Assembly (NCBI RefSeq): GCF_040807025.1
Contig: NC_090982.1
Location: 84,432,963-84,496,962 of the forward strand
Source: Struthio camelus
Lineage: Eukaryota; Chordata; Aves; Struthioniformes; Struthionidae
Reading direction: 5' to 3'
Length of the DNA stretch: 64,000 bases
Both the position numbers and the translations under genes were made by a program. The notes below the pieces were generated by a model, which saw nothing but the letters and a program-made list of their open reading frames with translations, was not told the origin of the DNA and ran no database searches. Below are positions 1 through 15,100 of this stretch, piece by piece. Positions within the stretch are counted from its first letter, which is position 1. Each line of letters opens with the position of its first letter.

Positions 1-85
1 AATCTGCTCTAGCCCTAGCTCAAGCAGCAAAGAGAAGGAAATCAGAGGACCACACTGCAGCAGGAAGGCTTTCCACAGCATTTAC

Positions 86-165
86 CTCACAAGCTTTGAT
101 GTGTTCTTTCTGCCATTCTTCCCGGATCTTCTCCAGTGCAGCAATATTCTGCTGGTAACTCCTGT
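86..165 (-). CDS. PSTPIP2: PSTPIP2 exon 9 (residues 188-214)
   Basis: 80 nt. The exon starts after CAG and ends at GAG|GTAAAT. It completes a split Asp codon and encodes the helix containing EKIREEWQKEHIKACE, very close to the human protein. The next exon would lie to the left of the window. Confidence 0.93.
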
Positions 166-3100
166 CTGTGATGAAAATCAAATTGTCGATTCATTTTAAA
201 TCAATTAATTAAAAAAAAAAAAAAACCTTACAGCTCTGTATGTGGAACATCCAAGAGAACAATTCTTAGCAATGCAATGCAGACGTGGAGAACTGTGGAT
301 CATCTACAGTACACAATGTGAATGGGACATAGTTTAGCATATGCATTTCCATTCGTTCTGGTTCTCCGCAGCGTGCGAGAGAACTTGCTTGCATTCCTTC
401 CAAGGCATAAATGTGCCTGCACTAGCTAAGCAGAGACTGGATCTTCTCCCTCCCATGTGCAGCCTCGTGGCCTTGATGCACAGTTACGGTGGGGCCCTAC
501 ACAGCCTGCCCCACAGCTCACCAGAAGGCTAAGCAGACGTGACACATCTCCTGAGTTCACCCTTTGGACAGGGAGATCCATCGCACAGGCACACGACCAG
601 AGCAAAAGCAAGAGCTCCTGCCCTCCCCACCTGCCTCAGGCACTGGGTGCCAGCTTGGCACTGTTAGCATCCCCAGCCCTGGTGCCTGATGCCTGCTTGC
701 CCATACTGCACAGCAGGAACAGAGGGAGCAGTCATGGCTGGGGTCATGCAAGCAGGGTGACAGAGGCTCCTCCAGGGCAAGTGCCTGCCTGACAATATCT
801 CTAGACAGGTGTTTCTGAGGAGCTGCAGCTAAACCAAGAGCTGGAGAGTCCACCCCAGCGTCCAAGTGCCTTATCACAGCTTCACACCTCTCGAAGGGCG
901 ACCCTCTACACTGCCTCCTGCCCCAGAAAACACTCCACTCGCCCTCCAAACATAACCAGTACACTTCATTTTCACACTCACCAGAGTCTTCCAGAGCTGA
1001 CTTTGTCTGAGCCAACTTCAGGAAGAGCTGTCAAAAACAGGAGAAAGAAGAAAGGTATAAGACAGCTGTGGTGTATTGCCTATGGCAGTGCAGTCCAACT
1101 GGGGAAGACTACCAGCCCTCCCATCTCACCTCAAACCCCAGAGCTGAGAGAAGAGACACGAGGCAAATTCTGACCAGGAAGAGACACTAGCTCAGCCAGC
1201 AGTGAGTCTCTCACACAGCACAACACTGTGTAGAGGTGTAGGTGCTTCCCAGTTTGGAGCACGACCTTGAAACGGTGCAGGAAGCCTGCTGCACTGCTCA
1301 CTTCCCTTTCTGCCCCTTCCCCATGGCCACCTGCCTCCCTTTACCTTCTCCTGCTGCTTCTGTGTGACCAGATTTGCATTGCGGTGCACAGCCTGCTCTG
1401 CCTCGTCTTTGTCCCTGCAGCGTTGTTCATAGAGCCGCTTAGCCTAGGAGAGCCACCAAACGGAGCAGGAACATGTCAGCAAGCAAAGAGATGGAAATAC
1501 AGCTAATAAAATCTGGCATGCAGGATACTTTAGAGGAAAGCACAGCCTATGAATGAAAAGGCTGGTACAGGCAGAGCACTCAAGTTCCCAGACGTCCCAG
1601 CCCTACTGCCTGAGCAAAATGACAACACAAGCTGCTCTTTGCTCAGGCAGAAAAGCTCACGGTGATTGAGTCACTGACTTAAATCACTCTTATCTGAGCC
1701 TGCAAAACTGCCACCAGCTATTTCCCTTGCATATTCTTCTGTTTTGTTGAGTAGGCTCTGCATACCGTTTATGCAGACACAACACAGAGAGAACTGAGAC
1801 AGAGGAAGGCTCTTGTGGTGAGGTCTGCCCCAGCTCCATGTGGGTGCATTTCAGCTGTGCTAACTCGTAGGGCAAGAAACAAATGTACACAACACAGGTA
1901 CTGCATGTGCCCACGAGTCCCAGGCGTGCGGCTGCAGGAAGCAGAGCAGCGTGTTTGCTGTACCTCCATGGTCTTCTTGTACTGCAAATTCCTGTTTTTG
2001 TGAATCGCCTCCATTATGAGCTCTATCTGTGAAGAGAACAGACCCCGTGTCAGCATGTCTCTGACCTGAAAGTTCAAGGGTGAACTACAAAGAGGCAAGG
2101 ACCACATTATGAGATGGGTTTAGGCACCTTCCTCTACCTGGAGTTAGGTGCTCCAATATTCTAAACCAGTCCGAAACATTCACCCTTGTTTCTATCTAAG
2201 CCTCCATTTGTATAAGCAAAGGAGCTCTGTAAATGAAATACTAACAATATAGAGTACTGTATGACCTCCATAGGGCCTGGCAAAATTGGCAAGCCCACAC
2301 TGGCTTTCCCCTCTGCTGAGGCCCAACCAGCCTCTGGTTCTGATAGTTTTCCCTCATTTTTCAGACAAGGGAACGTCAAGCCAAAAGAAGTTAAAATGCT
2401 AGGCCCAAGTCCCCTCAAAATCACAGCTAGAGTCATGTTCCTGGCCCTTACCCTGTAACACAAACCAGCAGACACCAGCGCTCCCAGCCATATTTTAGGA
2501 GCTCCCACGGCCACGCCGAAGTCTCCATCACCCCCACAGCCTCTCACACCGCTCCTAACATGCGAGCCCCAGGCGTCAGCTCACACCACAGAGAGGAGGC
2601 ACAAGCTCCGCGAAAGGGAAGGCACCACATCACTAGGCTGCTACTAAGGAAAGTGTTTGGGGGGGGGGGGGGGTCCCAAATCGTAATGCAAATCTCTGAG
2701 CTACCAGTTTGCTGCAGGGACACAGGAGATGGGAACTAAATTCATGAGTGACAACCACGGCATGATGACAACCACGGCATGCGACTCAGTGGGTCGGCAA
2801 CACCTCCCATGCTGGGAGAACAGCAGGGGACACATCCAGTGCTCCTGACCTGTCCCCAGCTGTCCCAAGCGAGGCACCTTTGCCTGAAAAATCTTCCTCA
2901 GCAAGGCTGGAGTCCCTGGAGCCAAGCCCCCGCTAGCTATCACCGGCCCTGGCAAAAGGAGCCCAAATGACAGCACTCAGCCGTGAGGAGGAGGAAGTCG
3001 GAGGTTGCTGCACAGCTCACCAGTGTGATTGCAACATTTAGGAGCAAACTCTAGACTTCCCAGAAGCCATGAGCCGCTAGTGGCAGGGAGGGGGCTGGGG

Positions 3101-6100
3101 CACAGCAGCACACATGGGCCAGGAGCGGTCCCTCGCCAGGGCAGGAGCTTGGCATTCATGCAAGCCCCGGTACACCCTGCGGCAAAGGTGCTGGCTCCCG
3201 CGTCTCCCTCAGCTCCTGACCTTTTTCCGATGCAGTTTTTGCTTTTCTCTGAAGTCCTCCATTTTCTTTGCTTCCTCACGAAGGGTTTGTGCCAGCTGGA
3301 TGTGACTTTGCCCCACATTGTCTACCTCTGCAAAGGAAAAAAACAAATATATATGCCTAAGAAGACTGTGTTGCTCAAGACAACTGCTTTAGCTGACATC
3401 AAACTGACCCAGGAGACCTCTTCCATCCAGGGTCCCTTATCATCATAGGCCTCACCTCACACATCCCCTTGTCGAAACATACAAAGCAGTGGCACTTTTA
3501 AAACACCCTTAAAACATAGCCTGTCTATGTAAAGAGCTATTCAGGATCAGTCATGACAGGGCCTGCACTTCAGTTTAATAAAACTTATAAACAAGGGAAG
3601 TTAGTGAAAAGAGCACGCTCATATTTCCCCCTCATCCAGATTAATTCAGGCGTGTTTCAACACATCACACCCTAACGCACCTGTCTGGAATAGGCATGGC
3701 TCTTGGCTAGCAGAGAAGCAGCCTGGGGCACTGAAAAATCGATGCTAAAAACTTCAGGCACATCTTCACTGTCGCATTGAGCTGGCCGGGCTGAAGGAGA
3801 GGGGCCATACCACAAAACAGCAGCTCATTTGCACCTCATGAAGCTAAGCTCATTCGGAGCTAAACCAAACTGCAGCATGCCGCTAAGCCGTTTTTGCACT
3901 ACTAGCTCACGACTCAACAGCAGCCCGCAGCTATTCATGGTTTAGCTACTGCAAAGACGTCGCTCACTACGGACATCAGCCAAGGTACGAGGCAGCAGAC
4001 CAATCTGCATAGGGTGGGCAGCAGCAGAGCTCTAGCTACACAGATTTGTACAGCACTGGCCCTCTGTGTACAGATGTGGCTGCTTGCTTACACGCTTTCA
4101 CTGCTCTCAGCCAGGCTGGCTAAATTAAAGCCAGTACATGTGCATTTACCCAGGTGGGCCAGCTGGCTGATATTGGCTCACTGGCTCACAGATGGGCATC
4201 TGCCAGGTTTGAGTGCCCATCTGGAGATGCTTCAGAGAGAGCTTTTCAGATGCAGCAAGGGCCCGCAGGACCCCAATTTCTGCTCAAAAGACAAGCTAGA
4301 GCAGAAGAGCAGGAGACAGACAGGGCACCACCAAGGAGCCCTGGAAGGGTTTTTCAGGTCAAGCTAGGGCATTGCAGGTGGACAAGTAAAACTGCTAAAG
4401 ACGAAGGGATGTATTTTACCTTTGAGATGAAGTGCTTCTCCCTTCACCTATTGCAGTTCAGCAATAAGGCAATGACAAAAGACCTCAGGACCCACGGCAA
4501 CGAGCGGGCAGCGTAACATGGCCAAAGCACCATTTTTTAGATGCTCTGATCAAAAATCTAAGAGAGTCCAGGAGGGACTCCGCACAGGTGGGCCTTCCTT
4601 CTCCCGCTTTTGCCTGGAGCCCTCAATCCCCAACTCAGTCTGCTGGGCTGTGGGTCTCCAAGAGGCTGAGCTAGGCCAGGAGACATGTATGTAGTCCTAG
4701 GACAACCACTGACTTTCAGAGATTGTTTCACCACTTTTCCTTCCCCATGCATTTCTATGCATCTGCCTGAGCAGGCACATGCGAAGTATCTACCCTGCTT
4801 CTGGTACCCAAACTACCTCTGTCTGAGCTCATTCAGGTATCTCGGCACTGCACTGTACAATGGAAAGCTGTGGTGGAAAGACGGATGTCTCAAAAGCAGG
4901 GATAAATACTGGAGATATCTGTGAGGATTAAGAGCCTGTAGTTTCTGACACACTTAGATACTTCTGCTGTGACACACTCTTCATACACTGCAGTTGTTCA
5001 ACTCGCCTAGAAACCACGCAGCTGGAGGAAGTGCTGGGGAAACCTAAGGAGAGGAGAGGAGCAGCAGGTTGCGTCCTTTGCTCTACAGTCTGATTTTACA
5101 GCCCATGACTGACCCAAGTATCATAGAGTTTTGGAGACTTCTCTAGTATTTTCTTCCCAAACAGCTACCTGCAGGCTCCAGTGCTGCCAAGTGTCTTAAC
5201 AAACTTGAAGAAGTTACTTACGTTGCTTGAAAACATCAAGAGATCTCTTCAGGGTGCTGCAAAACACAGGCACAATATTAAAAGAATGAGAAAGCATTGC
5301 CAGGCCCGCTGTGCAGGCTTTACCAACAGCAATAGCAAAGCACTTCTCCTAAACTGGCAAGTGAGTCCCCGACTGGACACTGGCCAAAGCAGCCTGAAGC
5401 AGGTTTATCTACCTTCTTTACACTTTCAGCTTTTTCCTTCTAAGTGGGTATAACACAGCTCACTTGCTTAGATATCTACTCTTTATCTTTTTTCCAGACA
5501 TTGAATATTATTAAATGTTCTGAGTTGCAACAGAAATGTTTCAAGCAGCCTCCCATAAGTACCTCTTGGACTTATGAACATTTTCAACATGTTTTATTGG
5601 CCAGTGGTTGGAAATGTAGGAAACTTTTCTCCCTGTTAATATACGGTGATGAAAATTTCAGAAACATATTAAATAACAGTCCAAAATAAAACTGTAAACA
5701 AACAACCAGAGGATATCAAACTGGGCATGTATGATGTACAGAAACAAAGCAGGCAACAGAAGATGCCAAGGGTCATCAGGGAAACGGAGTTAGAGGACTG
5801 GGCACACTGGTTTTCTCCCATCTCCTCGGGGGGGATTTAGAGGTGAGGTGCTCTAGCTGTCCTCTTTCTTCCAAGGGCTTGCCCAGGGAAAGCTGGCAAC
5901 ACCACACGCTTCAGAGCTAAATTCTGCTTACAGCTTGCCATATCCACTCTGAGAGCCAACCACGGTGGCAGCGCTGCCCGCGCAGGATGGCAACGCAGTG
6001 CCTTTGAAGATGTGCACAGTTTGACTCAAGAAAGTAAAGGTACTTTCCTCTAGCTACAAAAAGTCAGGAGCAAAACCTAGGTCTCCTGATCCTCACCCCT

Positions 6101-9100
6101 CTGCCTAACCACCAGGCCACATCTCATCTGAGTGTCCACGAAGCAGTGCACTTTGGTTAGTCTATGGCTGAAGTGAAGTTGGTGGAATCCAGCTCGATTA
6201 CTGGCAAAAGCCAACCTAACTGCCCTTCTTCATTCACAAGACCAATTTCAGAACATCTTTCAGTAACATCGCCATTGCATTTCAAGATTGTTTTATCTCT
6301 CACCAGCCTCCTTCATTCACCTCCTCCTTCATTGTTCCAACTAAGGACACCCATCAAAGCAAAACACACACGTGACCGAACTTACTTCAGCTCTGTCTGC
6401 CCACAGGGCTTCTTCTTTGACAAGTTAATGAGCTCCTTGCCATATTTTTCTTCTATGATTGCCCTGTTGAGGAAAGAGGGACGATAGAGGCGCATTTCAG
6501 AAACTGACTCTTGTTTTCAGCAGAAGTCAAGAACAGAAGGAGTTTCCCAAGAGATGCCCCCTGAGTTTGGACAAGGGAATAGCGGACGAGATGAACAACA
6601 TCCCGTGACTGCAGCGACGGTGCTAGCATGGCCATTTCCCTCCCAGGCCACCACAAACCACCCAGTGCTATATGCAGAATCCTGCCGACTCCCGACCTGG
6701 TTATACAGGAAGGGAACGCAGTCACACTGCTGTGACCCAGCACACAACCCTTGTGGGTTGACCACCCACAAGGAGCTAAGATCCATTCTTATTAGATATC
6801 TCATCCAATCTCCTGTCCTGCCACAAACAAACCACGCGCGGTTCGTTGAAGTAAGGCTGTTATTTGCAACTACCCAGTGGTCATTCTAATGAAAACACAC
6901 TTTGCTTTGCCGCAGCTCTGGTACCGATGTGTAGCCCTCTCCATCTCCCAGTAGCTGATGGTTGTAACAACCACCTCCACAGGTGATGGAGGACTACGCA
7001 GGCTGGCTTAGTCCAGTCCTGCTGGCTAAGTCCAGTCAGGCAAGTCATCTGAGTAGGTTTTAGCTCAGTTTCCTAAGGGAGCAAGGTTTGTGTGATCACA
7101 CATTTTCTGCACCTTGGTCATCAGTGTCTGTCTGTACCTCCACACAGAGTGCTTTCCAATCCACTGTCTGATTTCAACCCTATCGGATGGAAAGGATTAG
7201 GGGGTCTCAAAGACAGTTCAACTGCCCTACACTTGTTCCAAAATTCAGCTGGGCCGTTTCAGTTGTTTGAGAGTTGTACAGGACTTTTTAAAATGAGGCA
7301 ATAGCTACCATCTCCTCCCCTCTTCTCATCTTTAGAGATAAATTCTGAAGAAAAGCCTACCTCTTGCGGTGGTAAGATCTAGGTAACACCTTTGAGAGAT
7401 CATATTGTCCTCTCTTCTTTGAAGAGAGAGTTCAAATACAATACACAAAAAGATCACAAGAGAAAACGTGGGTGTTGCACCCATTGGGTGCTAGCACCAA
7501 TCAGCCTTTTGCAGTTGGTTTGAAAGCTGTACGGACAGTCAGGGCTGGACGTGCATGATCAAATGTGGATATCTATGTCTGAGCTAGCTGCCCTAGCTGG
7601 CTACAGACAGTCAGTGGAGAGAAACAAGTCCTGCTACAGGCTTGCACTAGAAGCGCTACTGGATAAAATAAATTGTTTCCTAAACTGTCTTTATTTCTAA
7701 CTCAGAGGCAGATGGCTATATTGTTATTTCCACAGTTTGGGGGTGGCGTTCACTTCATTTACCTCTTTAAAAACTATACAAGCTTGTAGAGGAATGGAAA
7801 AAAATAAAGATTATAAATTGATTTTTTTCCTCTATCTGACCATTTTCATGAACTTCCATTTGAGATATGGCATCAAATCCAACAGGCATGTCCTCTGTGG
7901 CTGGGACTGTGTAATAGCTGTAGTATTCATGGAGAACTGTGCCATGAACAGAGAGGGATACCAGTAGCAAGCCCCGGTTTGGGAGAAGAGCACTCTTGAG
8001 ACAGCCTGAACTTCTGCAATCTCTTCCTGGCTAGATACATTGGTGAGGACCTACAGCACCTTCAGCGGTAAACATGAAAGGGGCACAGGGTGCAGAGCAT
8101 GCGTTTTGCACTCTCTCCACTGTCACTGATGAGCGGGCTGCAATTCTCATGGTTCAAGTACTCAGTGGATGGTTCCTTTGGCAGCTAGAAAGCTCTCATT
8201 TTGCTGGAACATGGGGTTTCAGACTAAACAGATGTAGGTGCATTAGACAGATTTTAATTGTAAGTCCTCCTGCTCTTCATCCCCATTACATGTGTTTCAG
8301 GCTTTTTTGTCCCAAGTTTTGTATTCACAGGTTTGTTTCCTCCAGTTCTGAATACCGAAATCACATTAATTCAGGGTTGTTCTGCAACAGTCTTTGTTTT
8401 TAGCCATTGCCAGCCAAGTGAACTATAAAGCCAAAATACTTTACTAGACCATCTCAGTTATGCCTTTGTAGCCTACACAACCTCCACTTAGGTCAAGACC
8501 TCTGATTAATAAACATGCTATCTAATGCTATTTCTTTTTAACATAAAGGCTGTAGGCTATCCACAATAACACAAAGACAGGAATAAAGAGCTCAGGACTC
8601 CTTGCAGTTTTCCAGTTCTGTCTGCAAAGACACGTGTCTCCCATGCTAAGATATTCAGCTGATTTTGCGCAGGCTGAACTGTGATTCTGCAGGGACACTC
8701 GGCACGGTGAGCTTCCTGGGAGAGCGTTTCACCCAGGCAGGTTACCGATGCCTTGCAGCACATAAGGCTGAAGTATTCAACTGCTCCTGATTCCTCTTTC
8801 TTTTTTACACAGATAATTCAAAATGTGAGCATCGGTTGAGCCCTGGGCTTTGTAACTAGCAGCATCAGCTGCTTAACAATTGAGGATTGCTGAGTATGGG
8901 ACTTCATACCACAGTACCAGCCTTGTAAGGAAAGGACCATGTAAAAAGACAAGCTCCTCATCATTCAAAAATCTAAGATGCTTTACACAGTGAATAGCTA
9001 AACACAACAGAAGACAAACTGGGAATATAAGAAACAGAAGTGAGTGCAACTGCTTCACTTCCCAGGTTCAACCAAATCCATTTTCAGAGGCAACTCCGTA

Positions 9101-12100
9101 CCTTTCCTTCAAAAAGTCTTCAAACTCTTTGCAGTTCTTCCTGCCGTCATTCAAATGTTGAATGATGTTGTCATAGCCAACCGTGCTCGTCAAATCCGTA
9201 CTCTGAAAACACAAGTTAAGAACAAAAGTCACATCCCTATCAGTGCAGTCCGTGGCCGTTGTCACCTCTAGCAGGATTTACACAAGGAATGGCTCAATCA
9301 GGAGCCAGTGTGCCAGTGCCTGTTTCTGTTTCACCTATAAACTATATAAAAATATACAAACTTTTTGTTTTGGGCTAGGAGGCAGTTCCAGAATGAGAAA
9401 AGTGAAGCCAATTCAGGACAAGGATCTTTTATGGCTTTCAGAAAACAGAAAAGCTCAGCCTTAGTTCTACAGCATCGTAGAAACACGCTCTCCCCCGGCC
9501 TGAGCGTGGCTGGCCCCAAGGCACATCAAAACTGCTCCTTTAGCGCTGTCTCCCCTCCAAAGCTGGCACAGCCCTTTCCATCCTGTCCCTTCACAATGCC
9601 CTTCTCTGTTCTGCAGTTGAGGAACCGAGACACAGCCCAACAGATTTAGATCCTGAAAAATATATTTGAGAACTTGCATAGCTTTCAGAAGAAAATGGAC
9701 CTATGTGGCTCACTCAGGTTTATACTGCAAAAACACAAAGATTAAGCCCAGATCTCCCATGGCCCACACAGCATAATGAGACATCTCCTCCTAGGAGTTT
9801 AGCTGTCCGTGCTGGCGTAGTGAAATAAAATGCTGAAAAAGCTCCAAGTCTCGAGATACATCCCATATTACTACTGCTTCTCCCAGTTTCTGCAGACACC
9901 AAGATTCATCTTGGTTATCATTCACTTGCACTACTCTGGGCACCAGCCTCATCTCTAGCCTTGCTGAAGGACCCCCACATCCAGGTTGGAGGTGATCTCG
10001 CAGATCTTTCTGCCCAGGATGTCTATGCTGCGGGCTGTCCTCACCGCCCACGCAGTAGCGAGTGGATGCACCCAATGGCTGCTCCTGCAACAGCCTTTTC
10101 TTTGGCCTTGTGAAAAGCAATCCTGTTCCACTCACATCAGTTCAAAACACTAGTGCCAAGATCATTTCCCCCACTACCAGGTCCTCCTCCACCAATGCTG
10201 CATGCCCTCCGCGAACCACCAGCACCTCACATAGGTCTTCAGTCTCCCAGAAATATCACTGCCACTGAAAGGTCCTGCATCCTACCACCGATGGGGCCAA
10301 CTCCCATCTTCCCACAATCAAGTCCCAGCTCTGCAGTGCCACTCACGCTGCAGAGAAGCTTGCCATAGACTTTCCTTCAAATTATTTCTTAAAAATGCAT
10401 ATTTTGCTGTGATGTTTATTAAAAAAAAAGGATACCTATGACAATGATGTCGATGGGCTAGGATGAAGGTTAAATAACACAATCCCATTCTTTCCTCATA
10501 ACTCTACCATGGCCATATGCTCCATAGGACAAAAAGTGGATTTTTGTCCTACCATTGGTCAGGATTTACCACCCTGGGAGCCTGGGCCAAAAGCAGGACT
10601 CCTAAGTGCTATGATAATATAAAGAAGAATGCTCTGACCATGAACCCTCCTTCTGCAGAAAAAGCCCAAAGCAGATGCACGGAGCTCAACAGAAGGTGCT
10701 ACCTGGCATCTTCTGCAAAAAGAACTGGTTTGTGTTGTATGGGACAGTACGTATAGGAGCAAAACATATACGGAAACAGGCTGCAGAAAGGAAGCAGCGG
10801 CAGAAGCAGATATGCAGCTCAGAAAAAGGAAGCAGAAGCCACAAATAGTTATTAAAAAGCTTAAGGAGGAATAATGGCAGGATGGAGAGATTCAGGAAAT
10901 GGTTTAAAGCAAAGATGACAGTGTGTAGATAACTGGAGGGAAAGCGTGGGAGGCAGAGGGAGAGATTTCTCAGGAGTTTGTACCCAGCATGAGAAGCAGG
11001 ACTAGTATTTGTGGTAAATCACGCATTTCAGCATTGCGGACTTCCCTAAGGGGTCAAGGATTTGAAAGTCAGTGGCAAGAAAGCAAGACATAAAGCAGAG
11101 ATCTGGTGAAATAGAACCAGCTGGAAACCCCCGGGGACCACAGGTCAGTTTTTCTCTGTCTGTGCCCTGGACGGGGAAGAAGGCACTCTGGAGCAGGACC
11201 CTAAGGGGCGAGCTGATCCCCAAATAGCCTCTGTTCGTTTAATGAGCTCACACCTCCCCAAAGTGAGCTTATTACTGAAAACATGCAACTGGTTCGCAGC
11301 TTGTGTTGCATCTTTGCTCATGTGAAAAAGGAAGCACGCTTACGCTGAAATCAATTCTCATGACGGTTGCAAAATTCAAGAACATCCTAACTTGACTTCC
11401 TATCCCCCATTTAAAAGGAAATAAGATAGAGGCAGAGAGCAACTTAGCGGCATACGTGCTGCTCAGTCAGTCTCAGCCTGGGAAAAACACAGCAATCAAA
11501 CAGGTAACCCTCTATGTGCGTAGCAGAGAGAGCGCTAGTAACTGAAATAAACAGGGAATGAGCTCTCAAGATCTGCACACACCACTCTGGAGGTGGTCAG
11601 GAATCCCCCTCCCAAAAAATCCCAAGATTTTCCCAATAAAATAGCAACATTGATCCAAAAAAGGCCCAAATTAACCCATCGGAAAAAAAACCAACTACAG
11701 TTCCCCAGCTGCCCACCTCTCAATTTCCTTTTCAACCTGTAGATGCTCTGGACGAGCCAGAAGAGGCCAAATGTGGGGTCTGCCCAGGCCACCATCGGGG
11801 ACAGCCAGGCTGCCTGACCTCCATCTCCCAAACCTCGTGTCTGCCTCCTTTCCCAGAGAGTGGAAAAGGAAACCAACCTTCCTGGCTTGCAACCAGGAAG
11901 CCTATAATCCCTCCATTTCAATTGTCTTAAGATGTGTTTAGTTTTTACCCTCTCCCTAAGAAAAATGGCCATTTATTTGCCTTTCCAACAGATTCAGATG
12001 CGTTTTTGCTTTCTGTTTTGGGGAATGAGCCATTTTTTCCCTCCTTCCTCCACGGACAAGGTGCAGAAGACAACCCCCAACCACCCACAGAAGTCAGGGC

Positions 12101-15100
12101 TGGCTGGCTTGTTCGGAGAACAAGAACGAGCCAGAACAACCTTGCCCTTATCAATGGCTCTTTTTGGAAAGAAATGTTCACGAAAATGCATTTTGCATTT
12201 TCACAACCTCCTTAGCTCACAGGAGGATGGAGATAGAGAAATAGTTACCCACAGGCCTACACCCAAATGGCTCCTACACAATGCTTTGCTGCCTGGGCCT
12301 GACAGCTCACTATGGCAGACAGAAGTGCCCAGGGAGGATATGACATGTCAGCACAAGTGGGAACAGCTGGTTCACCTGGCCCCAATACTGAGAAAAATTG
12401 TGACGGCATCCATCACCAAATGTGCGTTAAGCTCTTTATTTTATAGCCCTTCCTCCTCCGCAAGAAGGATTTAACTCCTGCATGTATGTACTTCCTAAGC
12501 ACCTTCAAGCCCAAGCCTGGACCAAACTCTATTGTGTGACATGTTATACAGAATACAGGACATAACCGACCCCAACACCAGCAGTAGTATAAAACCAGCA
12601 TAAAACAAGTGGATGCTGGCCCACGGGAAGAGGGTCCTTGCCCAGCAGAAACTGTGCTAGGCAGAGTAATGAGGCAGGGAAACAACTTTTGCAGGTCGTT
12701 CTGGGCAGATGTCAGCACAGAAGAATGAAGAACAATGCAACAGGTTGCGGGATCTCCCAGTGGCAGGGCTGGGAGGTAGCAATGGAAAGGAAGGGGAATA
12801 GGGAGAGGACAAAGCCATGGATGCAGAGGGAGGACAAGATTTAAAGATGAACATTAAATACACTAAGTCATAGACAACCATGGAGTAGGATGGAGTCCTC
12901 AGTCAGGGATTTAGCTAAAGGAAGGACAGTACAGATTTTAGGAACTGTTGCTAAAGGAGGTTTTGTACTTTAAGTCAATTCTCCATTCTCCACTAACGCA
13001 ACAGCTGAGCAGGAAGAAATCTCCCTGGTAAACAGGGGCTGGCCGCGTATCGGCCGTACAGCTGCTTCCTGACAAGCACCAAGCAAGCAACCCGAGCCAC
13101 GCAGCACCCGATCCTCCCGGTCATCCTGTCGGCTGGTAAAGCCAGTGCGCCACAAACACGGCATGGTCCTGCTGTCGCAGCGCACAGCGAGCAGAAGGGC
13201 TTCAAGGCCACGCTTGTGTGCCATGAGTCCCAGGCTGGAGGCACAGCAGCCATCCCTGGTTGCACCGAGCCCTCCTCAAACTCCCCCTACACACAGCGCT
13301 TAAACATCCCCTCGCTCCCTGGTGATTTCTTTTCTTTCGAGTATTTAGCAGGAATAACGCAGAAAGTTATACAAGAGCAGAAGTTCTCCTTGGAAAAGGG
13401 AAAAAAGAAATGGCTGCTCTGCCGTCGTACCTTAAGAGAACAGAAGTTACCCCAAAATTGCTGCCAACCCCAACTTCGCTCTGCCAAAATCAATACCTTT
13501 CTTCCCTTCCAGGCTAGAGACTGATTTCCAGCAGGGCTTCAGCTTTCACAAAACCAGTTCCCCTCCGTCCTCTGCCGCCATGAACACACAACTGCGTCCT
13601 CCGTCCACAGCCGCCAGCCTTTTCACCGGAAACTGCTATACTGGCTTGTGCATAAAACACCTGCTGTTGGAAAGGTGACCTGAAAAGCTCTGATGGGGAA
13701 CGGGTCACAAAGCCCATGTTATCAAAGCACGTTTGGCCAAAAGCAGGTAAATGACCTGGATGAATTACACCAATGGGGAGGTTTCTACCTCAAAGCACCA
13801 AATCAGATCCCACCTCCTGTATAGGAGTCCTTCAGGGACACACACGGCGATGGCTATGATCTGAAAAGCATGGATGTAAACTCTTCTCCAATTTCAAGCA
13901 GTCTCTGGCACCGCAAACATCTGCTAAAATTGCCAAGTTTTCCCCCATCGGGAGCCTTTGGCAGGTCTGGGAGGAAGCTGGGCTGATATGCTCCAGGGAT
14001 GCGCGACAGCCCCATCTCCTACACACGGCACTGCCCTGCCCGCGGCAAGACCCTCAGGCAACGGGGAGTGTGCCGTCAGCACCCACCAGCCCCACACCAC
14101 CGTCTGAGCCACCCAAACCAAGCTCAAGACAGAGCTCAAGAAAAACATGGCACACACGGGATGTTCCCGCAGGTTTGGCTGCGGGAAAAGACCCATCAGC
14201 ACCCGGGAAAGGGGGAAGTAGCTGGAATAAAATCAGATTGGCTCCTTCAATCTGCTCCTCCTCTCATCAGCAGCAGGGTTGGGTGTCATCAATAAAGTAC
14301 CTGATGACAGAGGGATTTAAAAAAAAACACCCAGGCCCATTTCACAGCTGAGAAACTGAGGCACAGCTAAACCACTCATCGCCAGCGTTCAGCGAGTCAG
14401 TGAAGAGCCAGCGAGGGAAGCTAGGTCTCCGGCTCCCAGAACAGCTCCCAATGTGCCACTTCCCTTATCCGACGCAGAGAGTCCTCAAACTCCTTTTCGT
14501 ACGAGCTGAACGTAAGAGTTTTGCAAAAACAAAGTCGATAGGTGATGAAAATTTGACGTAGTTTCACAGCCTTCACTTGATGCAAAGGCCAGAAGGATTT
14601 TCTTTTCCTTCCAAGGGGCTCCTTCTGAATAACGTCTCTTTAGCATCAGGCTCAGCCCATTGCCACCAGCCTGAATTTGGCTTTGGGCGCTTAAGAACTG
14701 GCAGAGCCCTTACTGGAAAGGCTGACGCATGTTGGATATGCAAACTGGAGGGAAGCAGGGAGGGTATCGTGACCGGCACAAACCAGGCTGTGGTTTGGGA
14801 CACGGTCCAAGGCGGGGGGGAGCCCTGGCAAGCAATGGCCTTGTGTCCTCTCTCGCAGGCAATTTTGGCTCAGTCTGAACTAAATGGTGCTGGGGGAGGA
14901 GTAAAGATGCCAAAACTCATTGGAAAAAAAAAAAAAAAGGAAAAGGCAGGATCTAGGAGCCTCCAGGAGGATTTGGACCCAGCATATGCAAGCTGGGGCA
15001 CAACGCATGGAAAACGAGAGGGACATCAAAGAAAGAACTAACCATGACTACACTGCTGCAGCAAGATCAGGTCTCAAGGCTGCCTTTGCTCCTTCAGTCC

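Noticed and set aside
11932-12474. 180-codon plus-strand open frame in PSTPIP2 intron 1
   Set aside because: It shows no known domain, balanced codon use or flanking splice signals that fit, and it overlaps several equally plausible frames on both strands. The length is possible by chance in an 11-kb intron.
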